A DNA stretch of 64,000 bases from Micromonospora sp. HNM0581 (GCF_012726175.1 NZ_JAASAD010000007.1:1-64000); one strand, 5' to 3'; counted from the stretch's first letter, positions 18,465 through 28,619 are shown. A program made the numbers and translations. The notes: generated by a model from the letters alone, not told the origin.

Positions 18465-21400
18465 ATGCTCGAGAACGAGCCCGAGGGCAGCGAACATGCC
18501 GGCAACGAGCCGGCAGTCGAGACCACCGACGACCACACCGCCGAGACGACCGGATCGCCCCCTGCGCAGGTCGCAGTCGGGTCCGGCCTGGTCGCTGATC
18601 CGCCACAGGAGATCCCCGGTGCGGTGAGCGGTACCGCCGACCTGGGTGGCGCGTCGGCCGCGGAGGCGACCCCCCGCCGTCGGGCGACCCGCCGCAGAGC
18701 CACCCCGGTCAGTCGGCCGGAGCAGACGGACGCGCCGGTTCAGGCGCCCGGTGTCGCGCCTTCGGGCAGTGGGGAGTCACCCCAGGCCGAAGTGTTCGCA
18801 CCGGTCTCGGGTGACCTCGACCCCGCTGTCAAGACCCCCCGGCGTCGCCGTAAGGCGACGACCGGGCAGAAGGCCGTCGAGGAGCCGTTGACCGTGGCCG
18901 AGGCGGAGGCCGTCGACAGCGACGTGGTGCCGCCGGTCAAGGTGACCCGTACCCGTCGCCGAAAGTCCGCCGCTGCCGGGTCGGCGACCGACGCCACGAT
19001 CGAACCGCCCACCGACACCGAGTCGCCCACCGGCACCGAGTCGCCCACCGGCACCGAGTCGGCCTCGCCCGTGGCCGATGCCGAGGCTACTGCGGCGGCC
19101 GGCACCGACTTCGGCTCCGCCGCGTTGCCCGCCGAGGGCGCCGCCGACCCGGTGCAACCGGCCGGGCGCATCGGTTCGGAGAACGCCGAAGCACCGGCGG
19201 GGTCGGAGACGGCGCCGACCGGATCCGAGGGCCGATCTCGTCGTCGTAAGGCTGCGCTCACCGCGCCGACGGTGCTGTTCATGGCTCCCGAAGAGATGGT
19301 GGCCGCCCGCGCGGCCGCCGCGCAGTCCGCCGAGGAGGGGCCCGCCGAGGAGCCGGGCGAGTCGTCCCGGCGGCGGCGCCGGGGCCGGCGAGAGGTCGAG
19401 CCGGTGGTGGCGACCGAGGCCGAGGAGGAGGAGCCGGCCGCAGCGGCTGAGGAGATCGCCGAGGAGGAGGACGACGAGGAGGCTGCGGGCGGCCGGCGTC
19501 GTCGCCGTCGCGGCCGCCGGGGCCGGGGCCGGGGCAAGGGCGGCGCCGAAGACGGCGAGGAGACCGAGGAGACCGAGGCAGCGGAGGCTGTCCACGTCGA
19601 GGCCGAGGCGGACGAGAGCGAGGCCGAGGCGGAGCCCGAGTCCGACGAGAGCGACGAGGCCGAGGGTGACGGGACGACCCGTCGGCGGCGTCGGCGGCGT
19701 CGGCGTGGGGCCGGTGACGCCGCGGACGCCGCCGACGACGGTGTGCCCACCGTGGTGAAGATCAGAGAGCCGCGTCGGACGGTCGACGAGGTGCAGGGCG
19801 TCTCCGGCTCGACCCGGTTGGAGGCCAAGCGGCAGCGCCGTCGGGACGGCCGTGAGCAGCGCCGGACCCGCCCGCCGATCCTCAGCGAGTCGGAGTTCCT
19901 GGCCCGCCGTGAGGCGGTCGACCGGGTGATGGCTGTGCGTCAACGCGGCGACCGCACCCAGATCGCGGTGCTGGAGGACGGTGTCCTGGTCGAGCACTAC
20001 GTCACCCGCAGCTCCGCCGGCACGATGGCCGGCAACGTCTACCTCGGCAAGGTACAGAACGTGCTGCCGAGCATGGAGGCCGCGTTCGTCGACATCGGCC
20101 GGGGACGCAACGCGGTCCTGTACGCCGGTGAGGTCAACTGGGACACCACCGGCCTGGAGGGAAGGGCGCGTTCGATCGAGCAGGCCCTCAGATCCGGTGA
20201 TTCGGTGCTGGTGCAGGTCACCAAGGATCCGATCGGGCACAAGGGGGCCCGGTTGACGAGTCACGTCGCACTATCCGGCCGGCATCTGGTCTACGTACCT
20301 GGCGGCAACGCCTCAGGGATCAGTCGTAAGCTGCCGGACACCGAACGTAAGCGGCTCCGTGACGTGTTGAAGAAGCTCGTGCCCGACGGTGCCGGGGTGA
20401 TCGTCCGCACCGCCGCCGAGGGCGCCAGTGAGGACGAGTTGGCCCGGGACGTCAAGCGGCTTCAGGCGCAGTGGGAGGACATTCAGGCGAAGGCCGCCGA
20501 GGGCGGAGCGCCGGTACTCCTCTATCAGGAGCCCGACCTCGTGATCCGGGTGGTCCGTGACCTGTTCAACGAGGACTTTCGCGAGTTGGTCATGGAGGGC
20601 GACCAGGCGTTCGACATGGTCGAGTCGTACCTGTCGCACGTGTCGCCGGACCTTGTGGCGCGGTTGCGCCGGCACGCGGGCACCACGGACGTCTTCGCCG
20701 AGTACCGCATCGACGAGCAGATCCTCAAGGGCCTCGATCGCAAGGTCTTCCTGCCCTCCGGTGGCCATCTGGTGATCGACCGGACCGAGGCGATGACGGT
20801 GGTCGACGTGAACACCGGTAAGTACACAGGTGCCGGGGGTAACCTGGAGGAGACGGTCACCCGCAACAACCTGGAGGCAGCCGAGGAGATCGTCCGGCAG
20901 TTGCGGCTGCGGGACATCGGCGGGATCGTGGTGATCGACTTCATCGACATGGTGTTGGAGTCGAACCGGGAACTGGTGCTGCGTCGGCTGACCGAGTGCC
21001 TGGGCCGGGATCGCACCAAGCACCAGGTCACCGAGATCACCTCGTTGGGTCTGGTGCAGATGACCCGTAAGCGGATCGGTGCCGGGCTGCTGGAGGCCTT
21101 CAGCGAGACCTGCGAGTGCTGCAAGGGCCGGGGTCTGGTCATCCACACCGAGCCGGTGCCGGAGAAACCGCGTTCCGGCGGTGGGGAGAAGGTCAAGGCC
21201 GTCGCCTCGACGGGTGCCCCGTCGGTCGAGCAGGCCGGCGGCTCGTCTCGGCGACGTGCGCGCAAGGGTGCCGCGGCGGCGGAACGGACCGTGGTGGAGA
21301 TCACCGAAACCGGAACCGCCGACACCGCCGACGCCGACTTCCATGACACCATGGGTTACGACCTCTCTCGCTACGAGACGGAGATTCCGGCAGCGTCAGC

Positions 21401-21551
21401 TGCCGCCGACACCCAGCGGAGCGAGTCGGCGCGGCTCGCCGCTCCGGACGACCCGGACGCGCTCGGCGACACCGACGAGGAGGACGGTGGCGACAACGGC
21501 GGCCGGCGTCGGTCCCGCCGTTCAGGCACGCGTCGGCGTACCCGGCCGTAG
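18465..21551 (+). CDS. rne: Ribonuclease E/G with long N-terminal extension
   Basis: An endoribonuclease for rRNA processing and mRNA decay. The 1028-residue protein begins with about 500 residues of alternating acidic and Arg-rich low-complexity sequence, including three 18-base tandem repeats at 19008-19061 (SPTGTE). An S1 domain follows (about 505-600), then the DNase I-like catalytic domain with Asp781 (VVDVNTGKYTG) and Asp825 (VVIDFIDM). The Zn-link C883-x-x-C886 (CECCKGRG) and a basic, acidic tail complete it. ATG at 18465 follows TGGAG. The 127-base stretch upstream contains a small GCGCAC/GTGCGC hairpin (about 18371-18386). RNase E leaders are often autoregulatory in other bacteria; nothing here proves that. 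Confidence 0.95.
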   Translation: MLENEPEGSEHAGNEPAVETTDDHTAETTGSPPAQVAVGSGLVADPPQEIPGAVSGTADLGGASAAEATPRRRATRRRATPVSRPEQTDAPVQAPGVAPSGSGESPQAEVFAPVSGDLDPAVKTPRRRRKATTGQKAVEEPLTVAEAEAVDSDVVPPVKVTRTRRRKSAAAGSATDATIEPPTDTESPTGTESPTGTESASPVADAEATAAAGTDFGSAALPAEGAADPVQPAGRIGSENAEAPAGSETAPTGSEGRSRRRKAALTAPTVLFMAPEEMVAARAAAAQSAEEGPAEEPGESSRRRRRGRREVEPVVATEAEEEEPAAAAEEIAEEEDDEEAAGGRRRRRRGRRGRGRGKGGAEDGEETEETEAAEAVHVEAEADESEAEAEPESDESDEAEGDGTTRRRRRRRRRGAGDAADAADDGVPTVVKIREPRRTVDEVQGVSGSTRLEAKRQRRRDGREQRRTRPPILSESEFLARREAVDRVMAVRQRGDRTQIAVLEDGVLVEHYVTRSSAGTMAGNVYLGKVQNVLPSMEAAFVDIGRGRNAVLYAGEVNWDTTGLEGRARSIEQALRSGDSVLVQVTKDPIGHKGARLTSHVALSGRHLVYVPGGNASGISRKLPDTERKRLRDVLKKLVPDGAGVIVRTAAEGASEDELARDVKRLQAQWEDIQAKAAEGGAPVLLYQEPDLVIRVVRDLFNEDFRELVMEGDQAFDMVESYLSHVSPDLVARLRRHAGTTDVFAEYRIDEQILKGLDRKVFLPSGGHLVIDRTEAMTVVDVNTGKYTGAGGNLEETVTRNNLEAAEEIVRQLRLRDIGGIVVIDFIDMVLESNRELVLRRLTECLGRDRTKHQVTEITSLGLVQMTRKRIGAGLLEAFSETCECCKGRGLVIHTEPVPEKPRSGGGEKVKAVASTGAPSVEQAGGSSRRRARKGAAAAERTVVEITETGTADTADADFHDTMGYDLSRYETEIPAASAAADTQRSESARLAAPDDPDALGDTDEEDGGDNGGRRRSRRSGTRRRTRP

Positions 21552-21672
21552 CGGTGTCAGGTTGGTCGAAGGGCCAGTGCGGAACCGTCATCGGATCATT
21601 CGGCGGCACGCCGTCGACCGGTCGCGGTAGCGTCCCGACAGCCACTGCGCCCGCTGACCGGCCCGGCCCGGT

Positions 21673-21702
21673 TTGGGTCCCGGCCCCGGGATGGCGTACG
21701 CT
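21673..21702 (+). promoter_or_regulatory. Candidate promoter of rplU-rpmA
   Basis: TTGGGT (21673-21678), an 18-base spacer and TACGCT (21697-21702) form a plausible sigma-70 type promoter, leaving a 5' leader of about 115 bases. A hairpin-forming GGCGCAC/GTGTGCC pair (21709-21726) lies near the transcript start and could be part of autogenous control. Nothing else was seen between rne and rplU. Confidence 0.4.
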
Positions 21703-21824
21703 AACCTGCGGCGCACTTTGGTGTGCCAATGTTCCCGTGTGCCCGCGCCGCCGTGCTTCTGCTACCCGGCGAGCCGCCGTGGGAACGACCGCCAGCAGCC
21801 TCAACGACAGGGAGTCCGCCTCCG

Positions 21825-22139
21825 ATGTACGCGATCGTCAAGACCGGCGGCAAGCAGTACAAGGTCGCCGAAGGCGACGTGATCGAGGTCGAGAAGCTCA
21901 CCGGTGTCCCCGGTGACGCGGTGAAGCTCGCCGCGGTGCTCCTCGTCGACGGTGACGACCTGGTGACCGACGCGGCGAAGCTTGCTCAGGTCGAGGTGTC
22001 CGGTGAGATCGCCGCGCACACCAAGGGCCCGAAGATCCGGATCCACAAGTTCAAGAACAAGACCGGCTACCACAAGCGCCAGGGTCACCGCCAGCCGTTG
22101 ACCCAGGTCAAGGTGACCGGCATCTCCAGCGGGAAGTAG
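21825..22139 (+). CDS. rplU: 50S ribosomal protein L21
   Basis: A 104-residue large-subunit protein, the usual length. It starts [18 protein letters not shown] and ends in the conserved [13 protein letters not shown] region that contacts 23S rRNA. ATG at 21825 follows AGGGAG about ten bases upstream; an in-frame ATG at 21723 is too early for the family. It is followed 11 bases later by rpmA, and rplU-rpmA-obg is a conserved bacterial order. Confidence 0.98.
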   Translation: MYAIVKTGGKQYKVAEGDVIEVEKLTGVPGDAVKLAAVLLVDGDDLVTDAAKLAQVEVSGEIAAHTKGPKIRIHKFKNKTGYHKRQGHRQPLTQVKVTGISSGK

Positions 22140-22150
22140 GTCGTCCTCGA

Positions 22151-22405
22151 ATGGCTCACAAAAAGGGTGCGTCCAGCTCGCGTAACGGTCGCGACTCTGC
22201 GGCTCAGCGACTCGGCGTGAAGCGCTTCGGTGGTCAGGTCGTCAGCGCGGGTGAGATCCTCATCCGTCAGCGTGGCACCAAGTTCCACCCCGGTGACCTG
22301 GTCGGCCGCGGCGGAGACGACACGCTCTTCGCGCTGGCCGCCGGTGCGGTGCAGTTCGGTACCAGGCGCGGTCGAAAGACCGTCAGCATCGTGCCGCAGC
22401 AGTAG
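22151..22405 (+). CDS. rpmA: 50S ribosomal protein L27
   Basis: An 84-residue ribosomal protein near the peptidyl transferase centre. It begins [16 protein letters not shown] and contains LGVKRFGGQ and [10 protein letters not shown], all family hallmarks. It has no cleavable N-terminal extension of the Firmicutes type. It is cotranscribed with rplU and ends before a clear terminator. Confidence 0.98.
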   Translation: MAHKKGASSSRNGRDSAAQRLGVKRFGGQVVSAGEILIRQRGTKFHPGDLVGRGGDDTLFALAAGAVQFGTRRGRKTVSIVPQQ

Positions 22406-22417
22406 CTGTCCGGCGTA

Positions 22418-22458
22418 AGCGGGCCGTGGACCTGATGTCCCGGCCCGCTTCGCCTTTT
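22418..22458 (+). terminator. rpmA terminator with U tract
   Basis: A perfect 10-bp stem (22418-22427 with 22441-22450) with a 13-base loop is followed by CGCCTTTT. It lies 12 bases after the rpmA stop, and obg starts just beyond. Confidence 0.75.
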
Positions 22459-22493
22459 CTCGCGCAGGGTCGCCCTGCTGGAAGGATTACGTC

Positions 22494-23945
22494 GTGACGA
22501 CGTTCGTTGACCGGGTCGTCCTGCATCTGCAGGCCGGCGACGGTGGGCACGGCTGTGTCTCGATCCACCGGGAGAAGTTCAAGCCGTTCGGCGGCCCGGA
22601 CGGGGGCAACGGCGGGCACGGCGGCAGCGTCTCCCTGGTGGTCGATCCGCAGGTGCACACGCTGCTCGACTTTCACTTCCGCCCGCACGTGAAGGCGGAG
22701 AACGGGCGGGGTGGCGCGGGCTCGAACCGCGACGGCGGCAACGGTAGCGACCTGATACTCAAGGTGCCCGACGGCACGGTGGTGCAGACCAGCGACGGCA
22801 CCGTGTTGGCCGACATGGTCGGTGCCGGCACCACCTTCGAGGTGGCCCGGGGTGGACGCGGCGGTCGGGGCAACGCGTCGCTCGCCAACTCGCGTCGCAA
22901 GGCACCCGGTTTCGCTGAGCTGGGCGAGCCGGGTGAGCAGCTGGACGTGGTGCTGGAACTCAAGAGCGTGGCCGACGTCGGCCTGGTCGGTTTCCCGTCG
23001 GCCGGGAAGTCGTCGCTCATCTCGGTCATCTCCGCAGCCAAACCCAAGATCGCCGATTATCCGTTCACCACTCTGGTGCCGAATCTCGGCGTGGTACGGC
23101 TCGACAACCACACCTTCACCGTGGCCGACGTACCCGGGCTGATCCCGGGTGCTGCCACTGGCAGGGGGCTGGGGTTGGAGTTCCTCCGACACGTCGAGCG
23201 TTGCGCCGTGTTGGTGCACGTCATCGACACCGCCACCCTGGAGCCGGGGCGGGATCCGTTGGCCGACATCGACACCATCGAGGCGGAGCTGACCGAGTAC
23301 GGCGGGTTGGCGGACCGGCCCCGGCTGGTCGCGCTGAACAAGGTCGACGTGCCGGACGGCCGGGACCTCGCCGAGATCGTCCGCCCCGACCTGGAAGCAC
23401 GTGGTCTGCGGGTCTTCGAGGTCTCCGCAGCCACCAGGGAAGGGCTGAAGGAACTCACGTACGCGATGGCCGAACTCGTGGAACAGTCGCGGGTGGCGGC
23501 ACCGCCTGCCGAACCGACGCGGATCGTGATCCGGCCGAAGGCGGTCGACGACGCCGGCTTCACCATCGAGGCCGAGGACGATGGCTCGTACACCGTGCAC
23601 GGTGTCCGCCCGCAGCGTTGGGTGCGTCAGACGAACTTCGACAACGACGAAGCGGTCGGTTACCTCGCCGATCGGCTGGCCCGTCTCGGCGTCGAGGAGC
23701 AACTGGCCAAGGCGGGTGCTCGACCCGGGGACCTGGTTCGCATCGGTGAACGGGAGTTCGACTGGCAACCCACCCTCTACGCCGGGGCCGAGTTCGTTCC
23801 GGGTGCCCGGGGCCGGGACGTCCGGTTGGAGGAGAAGCCGACTCGGGCCAGCGCTGCCGAGCGGCTGGCAGCCCGCAAGGCGCGCCGGCAGCGGCCAGTG
23901 GACGAGGTCGAGCCGGTGACCGCCGACGGGAATGACGCCGAATAG
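22494..23945 (+). CDS. obg: GTPase Obg (CgtA)
   Basis: A ribosome-associated GTPase in 50S maturation and stress control. The 483-residue protein has the Gly-rich Obg fold (1-160), a P-loop GFPSAGKS at residues 166-173, switch motif [18 protein letters not shown] (G3), NKVD (G4), and the OCT domain followed by a charged tail typical of actinomycetes. GTG at 22494 follows GGAAGG. It follows rpmA after a terminator, so it may have its own promoter. Confidence 0.97.
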   Translation: MTTFVDRVVLHLQAGDGGHGCVSIHREKFKPFGGPDGGNGGHGGSVSLVVDPQVHTLLDFHFRPHVKAENGRGGAGSNRDGGNGSDLILKVPDGTVVQTSDGTVLADMVGAGTTFEVARGGRGGRGNASLANSRRKAPGFAELGEPGEQLDVVLELKSVADVGLVGFPSAGKSSLISVISAAKPKIADYPFTTLVPNLGVVRLDNHTFTVADVPGLIPGAATGRGLGLEFLRHVERCAVLVHVIDTATLEPGRDPLADIDTIEAELTEYGGLADRPRLVALNKVDVPDGRDLAEIVRPDLEARGLRVFEVSAATREGLKELTYAMAELVEQSRVAAPPAEPTRIVIRPKAVDDAGFTIEAEDDGSYTVHGVRPQRWVRQTNFDNDEAVGYLADRLARLGVEEQLAKAGARPGDLVRIGEREFDWQPTLYAGAEFVPGARGRDVRLEEKPTRASAAERLAARKARRQRPVDEVEPVTADGNDAE

Positions 23946-24003
23946 CTCGACGCGCTCCGAAATAGGGACAACTGTTGGAAACCTGCGCGAAATGCGGTCC
24001 CTT

Positions 24004-24009
24004 TAACGT
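24004..24009 (+). promoter_or_regulatory. -10 box for leaderless GNAT mRNA
   Basis: TAACGT lies exactly six bases before ATG 24016, which selects that codon over the GTG at 24013. Confidence 0.45.
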
Positions 24010-24015
24010 GGAGTG

Positions 24016-24465
24016 ATGTTGATCGAGTTCCGCCCGCCGGCGGATCCGGAGGTCGCCGCACTGGCTGCGGCCGGGCAGCGTGAGCTGCGTGAGACCACCG
24101 GCGGCGCTGCCGGGCGGGATATCGATACGGACAGTGACGCCTGCTGGCTTGCGGTCGTACTCGCCGGCCGGGCGGTGGCGTATGGCGGAATCCGTGTCCG
24201 GGACGATGACACCGGCGAGTTGAGGCAGCTGTACGTGCGGCCCGCGTATCGACGCCGCGGTATCGCCCGGCAACTGGTCGCCGCGCTGGAGGAGCTGGCA
24301 TATCAGCGAGGGCACTCAATGATCCGGGTGGGGACCGGGCCGCACCTGTCGGCGGCGGTGGCCCTCTTCCGGGCCTGCGGTTACGAGCCGACGTCAGGCG
24401 ACGGAAGCCCCGATGGTGGGCTGTGTCGGACCGGCTTCGTCAAGCGACTGCCGGTGCCGGCCTGA
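24016..24465 (+). CDS. GNAT-family N-acetyltransferase
   Basis: An acetyl-CoA-dependent N-acetyltransferase of about 149 residues. The core RQLYVRPAYRRRGIARQLV is the GNAT motif A that binds the pyrophosphate of acetyl-CoA, and motif B follows (VGTGPHLSAAVALFRACGY). The substrate is unknown. ATG at 24016 is favoured over GTG 24013 because TAACGT sits six bases upstream of it; a ribosome site at proper spacing is absent. It stands alone between obg and an unknown gene. The 230 bases after it show no gene. Confidence 0.8.
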   Translation: MLIEFRPPADPEVAALAAAGQRELRETTGGAAGRDIDTDSDACWLAVVLAGRAVAYGGIRVRDDDTGELRQLYVRPAYRRRGIARQLVAALEELAYQRGHSMIRVGTGPHLSAAVALFRACGYEPTSGDGSPDGGLCRTGFVKRLPVPA

Positions 24466-24697
24466 GCCTGCGATCGCGTGCGGTGGCACGGACAGCCGGT
24501 TGATGCCACCGGGGATCCTGCGGCGGTACTGTGCGGTCGTCGCAGACCGGCCCTTGCTGGCCCCTCCCAGAGCCGGAGGAGCCTGGTTCCCTGGAACCGG
24601 CGGCGGTGTCGACCTGCCGGCGGTCATCCGGCCGCCGCGCCTGACCGGTCGGTTGACGCGTCGTCGGTCAGGGTTCGGCGTGCCACGGGGAGGACGG

Positions 24698-25081
24698 ATG
24701 CGGGACAACCGTGCGGCGTACTGGCGACACTGGAAGGTCGGAGCGGATGGCGGGGACGGGCCACCTCTGGTGGCGCCCCCGAGCCGGCCGCCCCGGCCTC
24801 ATCGTCATTTCACGGTGCACCTCGGCTTCACCGCCGCCGATCTGGCCGCCGCACGTGAGGTGGCCGTCGGGTATGCGGAGGCGTTGAGCGTGCTCCGGCC
24901 CGAGCTGGCCCTCGGCGCCTGCGCGTTGTCCCCGGCCGATGCCTGGCAGCGGGCAGAGCGACTGTTCTGTGGTGCCATCGGTCCGGACGCCGAACGTTGT
25001 GTCGACGTGGCCGGCCACGCCGGCTTCCACCACGCCCCCGGCCCGGGTGGCCTCGGCTGGGGTGACGGTGACTGCGGCTAG
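24698..25081 (+). CDS. Hypothetical protein
   Basis: No family is recognised. The 127-residue product starts MRDNRAAYWRHW, has a Pro-rich segment (about 23-35) and then an Ala-rich, mostly helical domain (FTVHLGFTAADLAAAREV) with two cysteines and several His near the C-terminus. The start is chosen from the strong GGGGAGGA site just before ATG 24698; the longer frame from 24413 overlaps the GNAT gene. It converges with the DUF397 gene. Confidence 0.6.
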   Translation: MRDNRAAYWRHWKVGADGGDGPPLVAPPSRPPRPHRHFTVHLGFTAADLAAAREVAVGYAEALSVLRPELALGACALSPADAWQRAERLFCGAIGPDAERCVDVAGHAGFHHAPGPGGLGWGDGDCG

Positions 25082-25148
25082 TGCGGTGGCCAGGGAAGAC
25101 ACCGGTCGTCCTCCAACTCGGCGCGACCCGGGACACCGCACCCCGCGC

Positions 25149-25367
25149 TCAGTCCAGGTCGAACTCGCCGTCCTGGGCGCCCGCGACGAAGGCGTCCCAC
25201 TCGGCCTGGGTGAACACCAGCACCGGGCCGTCCGGTTCGGCCGAGTTGCGCATGCCGATGAGATCGTCGACGAAGGCGACCTCCACGGCGGCCTCCGAGG
25301 TGTCGCCCTCGGCCCGTTGCCAGACCGCCCGGGAGAGGTCGAAGTCACCCTTGGGGTGCGCTGTCAT
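25149..25367 (-). CDS. DUF397 domain protein
   Basis: A 72-residue acidic protein with the DUF397 pattern: a W-x-R segment near residue 17 (AVWQRAEGD), VEVAFVDDLIGMRNS and LVFTQAEWDAFVAGAQDGEFD at the end. Such proteins are abundant in Streptomyces and relatives and usually sit beside an XRE-type regulator, which they are thought to modulate. No regulator is adjacent here. ATG at 25367 has GGAGGACGTG upstream on the minus strand. It diverges from pepN. Confidence 0.85.
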   Translation of the reverse strand: MTAHPKGDFDLSRAVWQRAEGDTSEAAVEVAFVDDLIGMRNSAEPDGPVLVFTQAEWDAFVAGAQDGEFDLD

Positions 25368-25422
25368 GGTCACGTCCTCCAGTGCCAGGGAAATGGGGGA
25401 GCCGGTTCGTTCCCCCATCGGG

Positions 25423-25428
25423 CAGGAT
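25423..25428 (+). promoter_or_regulatory. -10-like box at pepN
   Basis: CAGGAT lies six bases before ATG 25435. The first base departs from the TANNNT pattern, so this is weaker than the others. Confidence 0.3.
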
Positions 25429-25434
25429 AAGCGG

Positions 25435-27948
25435 ATGCCGAGCCTGAGCCGTGCAGAGGCGACCGCGCGTGGCGCGTCGATCATCGTCGAGTCCTACCAG
25501 GTGGACCTCGATCTGACTGGGGAGGGTGAGCGGTTCCGGTCCCACGCCACGATCCGGTTCCGCGCCACCGGCACCGAGACCTTCGTCGAGGTCAAACCGG
25601 CGGAACTGCGCGGCGTACGCCTCAACGGCACCGATGTCGATCACACGACACTCGACGACAACCGGCTGCCGCTGGTCGGTCTGGCTGCGCAGAACACGCT
25701 CGTCGTCGACGCCGAGATGGCGTACACGAACACCGGCGAGGGGATGCACCGCTTCGTCGACCCCGCCGACGGGGAAACCTACCTCTACGTGATGTCGTTC
25801 CTCGACGACGTGCAGCGGGTCTTCGCCGCCTTCGACCAACCCGACCTGAAGGCGCCGGTCACGTTGTCGGTGACGGCGCCGCAGCACTGGACGGTGGCGG
25901 CGAACGCGCAGGTCGCCGCCAACCCGGCACCGGGTCGCTGGGAGTTCGCCCCCACCCTGCCGATCGCCACCTATCTCTTCACTCTGATCGCCGGCCCCTG
26001 GCACGTGCGTCGGGACGTCCACGACGGAATCCCGCTCGGCGTGTACTGCCGGCGTTCGCTCGCCGAACACCTCGACACCGATGCGGCGGAGATCCTCACC
26101 GTCACGAAGCAGTGTCTCGACCGGTTCCATCAGCTGTTCGACGAGCGCTATCCGTTCGGCAAGTACGACCAGGCGTTCGTGCCCGAGTTCAACGCTGGCG
26201 CCATGGAGAACCCGGGCCTGGTCACCTTCCGCGACGACTATGTGTTCCGCTCGGCGGTCACCGACAGCGAGCGCGAGTTGCGGGCCACCACCATCGCCCA
26301 CGAGATGGCGCACATGTGGTTCGGTGACCTGGTCACCATGCGATGGTGGGACGACCTGTGGCTGAACGAGTCGTTCGCGGAGTACCTGGGCACCCGGGTC
26401 ACCGCCGAGGCCACCCGGTTCGGCGGGGCCTGGACGACGTTCGCGCTGCGCCGGAAGGCGTGGGGATACGCCGCCGACCAACGTCCCTCCACCCATCCGG
26501 TGGCGCCCGACCGGGTCACCGACGCAGCCGAGGGGCTGCTCAACTTCGACGGCATCTCGTACGCAAAAGGGGCCAGTGTGCTGCGGCAACTGGTGGCGTG
26601 GCTCGGTGACGAGGCGTTCCTGTCCGGTCTCAACGAGCATTTCGCCAGGCACCGCTTCGGCAACGCCACCCTCGCTGACCTGTTGCAGAGCCTGGCCGGC
26701 AGCAGCGGTCGGGAACTGACCGACTGGGCGGATTGCTGGCTACGGACCGCACAGGTCAACACCCTGCGGGCCGAGGTGGCGGTGGACGCCGACGGCCGGT
26801 ACGACGAGGTCGTCATCGCTCAGACCGCGCCGTCGACGCACCCGGTGCTGCGCCCGCACCGCATCGGTGTGGGCCGGTACGCCGTGGACGGCACCGCCCT
26901 TAGGGTCGAGGTCGACCTCGACCCTAAGAAGGACGACGGCCGTACCCGGCTCGTCGGGTTGGAGGGTGAACCGGCGGCTGCGGTTCTGCTGCCCAACGAC
27001 GGCGACCTGACCTTCGCCAAGATCCGTCTCGACGCCGCATCGGCCGACGCAGTGCCGATGCTGCTGCCCCGCCTGACCGACCCGCTGGCTCGGGCCCTGC
27101 TCTGGGGTGAGGCGTTGGACGCGGCGACTGACGGGGAACGGCCGATGGCCGGGCTGGTCGACCTGATCGTCGCGGCGCTACCCACCGAGACAGAAGTGAT
27201 CATCGTCGAGGATGTGCTGGCGATGACGCGTACGCTTGTCGACCGCTACCTCGACCCGCTGGCCCGACGGTCCGCCCTGGTCGGGGTCGCCGATTCCTGC
27301 TGGCGGCTGCTGGAGGGCGCGGAGCCGGGCATGTCGTTGCAACTAGCCGCCGCCCGGGGGTTGATCGCCACGAGCGTCGACGTCGAGCTGCTCTCTGGTT
27401 GGCTCGCCGGCCGGGCCGTACCCGCGGGACTGGCTGTAGACGCCGAACTGCGGTGGGCGTTGCTCAGCAGATTGGTGGTTCTCGGTGCCGCCGGTGCGGC
27501 GGAGATCGCGGACGAATTGGTGGCCGATCCGAGCGCCACCGGTGCCGAACGGGCTGCCCGTTGCCGGGCCGCGCTGCCCGAACCTGCCGCGAAGCGGGCC
27601 GCGTGGGAAATCATCGTGTCGAACACGGAGCTGTCGAATCGGCTGGTCGAGGCGACGGCAGCGGGGTTCTGGCAGCCGGAACAGGCCGAGCTGACGAGTG
27701 GCTACGTCGGCAGGTACTTCGACGACATGCCTGCTGCCGCGCAGCTACGTACGCCCTGGGTGGCGGACGATGTCGCCAACCTGGCCTTTCCCCGCTACGC
27801 GGTGTCCCAGCCGACCAGGCAGGCGGCTGCGGCGTTGCTGGCCCGCGACGACCTCACGCCCGGGCTGCGCCGGGTTGTCACCGATGCCGACGACGACCTG
27901 CGTCGAGCCCTGGTGGCGCGTACGGCGGTGGCTGCCACGAGTGCCTGA
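25435..27948 (+). CDS. pepN: Aminopeptidase N (M1 metallopeptidase)
   Basis: A cytoplasmic zinc exopeptidase that removes N-terminal residues from peptides. The 837-residue protein has the exopeptidase motif GAMEN, the zinc site H289-E-x-x-H293 (HEMAHMWFGD) and the third ligand Glu in NESFAEY. A long helical ERAP1-like C-terminal domain follows. ATG at 25435 is chosen because CAGGAT sits six bases upstream and no earlier start is needed; the longer frame from 25081 runs over the DUF397 gene. It is monocistronic by context. Confidence 0.95.
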   Translation: MPSLSRAEATARGASIIVESYQVDLDLTGEGERFRSHATIRFRATGTETFVEVKPAELRGVRLNGTDVDHTTLDDNRLPLVGLAAQNTLVVDAEMAYTNTGEGMHRFVDPADGETYLYVMSFLDDVQRVFAAFDQPDLKAPVTLSVTAPQHWTVAANAQVAANPAPGRWEFAPTLPIATYLFTLIAGPWHVRRDVHDGIPLGVYCRRSLAEHLDTDAAEILTVTKQCLDRFHQLFDERYPFGKYDQAFVPEFNAGAMENPGLVTFRDDYVFRSAVTDSERELRATTIAHEMAHMWFGDLVTMRWWDDLWLNESFAEYLGTRVTAEATRFGGAWTTFALRRKAWGYAADQRPSTHPVAPDRVTDAAEGLLNFDGISYAKGASVLRQLVAWLGDEAFLSGLNEHFARHRFGNATLADLLQSLAGSSGRELTDWADCWLRTAQVNTLRAEVAVDADGRYDEVVIAQTAPSTHPVLRPHRIGVGRYAVDGTALRVEVDLDPKKDDGRTRLVGLEGEPAAAVLLPNDGDLTFAKIRLDAASADAVPMLLPRLTDPLARALLWGEALDAATDGERPMAGLVDLIVAALPTETEVIIVEDVLAMTRTLVDRYLDPLARRSALVGVADSCWRLLEGAEPGMSLQLAAARGLIATSVDVELLSGWLAGRAVPAGLAVDAELRWALLSRLVVLGAAGAAEIADELVADPSATGAERAARCRAALPEPAAKRAAWEIIVSNTELSNRLVEATAAGFWQPEQAELTSGYVGRYFDDMPAAAQLRTPWVADDVANLAFPRYAVSQPTRQAAAALLARDDLTPGLRRVVTDADDDLRRALVARTAVAATSA

Positions 27949-28010
27949 CGACCGTGACCGAGCCGGTTCGGAGGGTGCCCGGCTCAGCCCGTGTTCTATG
28001 GGTGACGCCC

Positions 28011-28016
28011 TAGGAT
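28011..28016 (+). promoter_or_regulatory. -10 box for leaderless nadD mRNA
   Basis: TAGGAT lies exactly six bases before GTG 28023. The ATG at 28018 is out of frame and falls within the spacer. Confidence 0.5.
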
Positions 28017-28022
28017 CATGGG

Positions 28023-28619
28023 GTGGAGGAAGACATCCGGCGGATCGGCATCATGGGCGGGACGTTCGATCCGATCCATCACGGGCATCTGGTGGCGGCG
28101 AGCGAGGTGGCAGACCGGTTCAGCCTCGACGAGGTGATCTTCGTGCCGACCGGGCAGCCGTGGCAGAAGGCTGACGTCGCGGTCAGCTCGGCCGAGGACC
28201 GTTACCTGATGACCGTGATCGCCACTGCCTCCAACCCTCGCTTCCAGGTCAGTCGGGTCGACATCGACCGAAGCGGGCCCACATATACCGTCGACACCCT
28301 GCGTGACCTGCGCTCCCAGTACGGGACGAAGACGCAGCTGTTCTTCATCACCGGTGCGGACGCCCTGGAGAGGATCCTCAGTTGGAAGGACCTGGACGAG
28401 ATCTTCGAGCTGGCCCACTTCATCGGGGTCACCCGGCCGGGGTTCGCGTTGACCGCCGCGCACCTGCCCGCCGACACGGTCAGCCTGGTGCAGGTGCCGG
28501 CCATGGCGATCTCGTCCACCGACTGTCGGACGCGGGTCGCCCGGGGCGAGCCGGTCTGGTATCTGGTGCCGGACGGTGTGGTGCAGTACATCGCGAAACG
28601 CCGCCTGTACCGCGAGTGA
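28023..28619 (+). CDS. nadD: Nicotinate-nucleotide adenylyltransferase
   Basis: It makes deamido-NAD from nicotinate mononucleotide and ATP. The 198-residue protein has the nucleotidyltransferase motif [12 protein letters not shown] near the N-terminus and [10 protein letters not shown] near the C-terminus. GTG at 28023 follows TAGGAT by six bases. The next genes, rsfS and a histidine phosphatase, are in the order commonly seen in bacteria (nadD-rsfS) and probably form one functional run. Confidence 0.95.
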   Translation: MEEDIRRIGIMGGTFDPIHHGHLVAASEVADRFSLDEVIFVPTGQPWQKADVAVSSAEDRYLMTVIATASNPRFQVSRVDIDRSGPTYTVDTLRDLRSQYGTKTQLFFITGADALERILSWKDLDEIFELAHFIGVTRPGFALTAAHLPADTVSLVQVPAMAISSTDCRTRVARGEPVWYLVPDGVVQYIAKRRLYRE

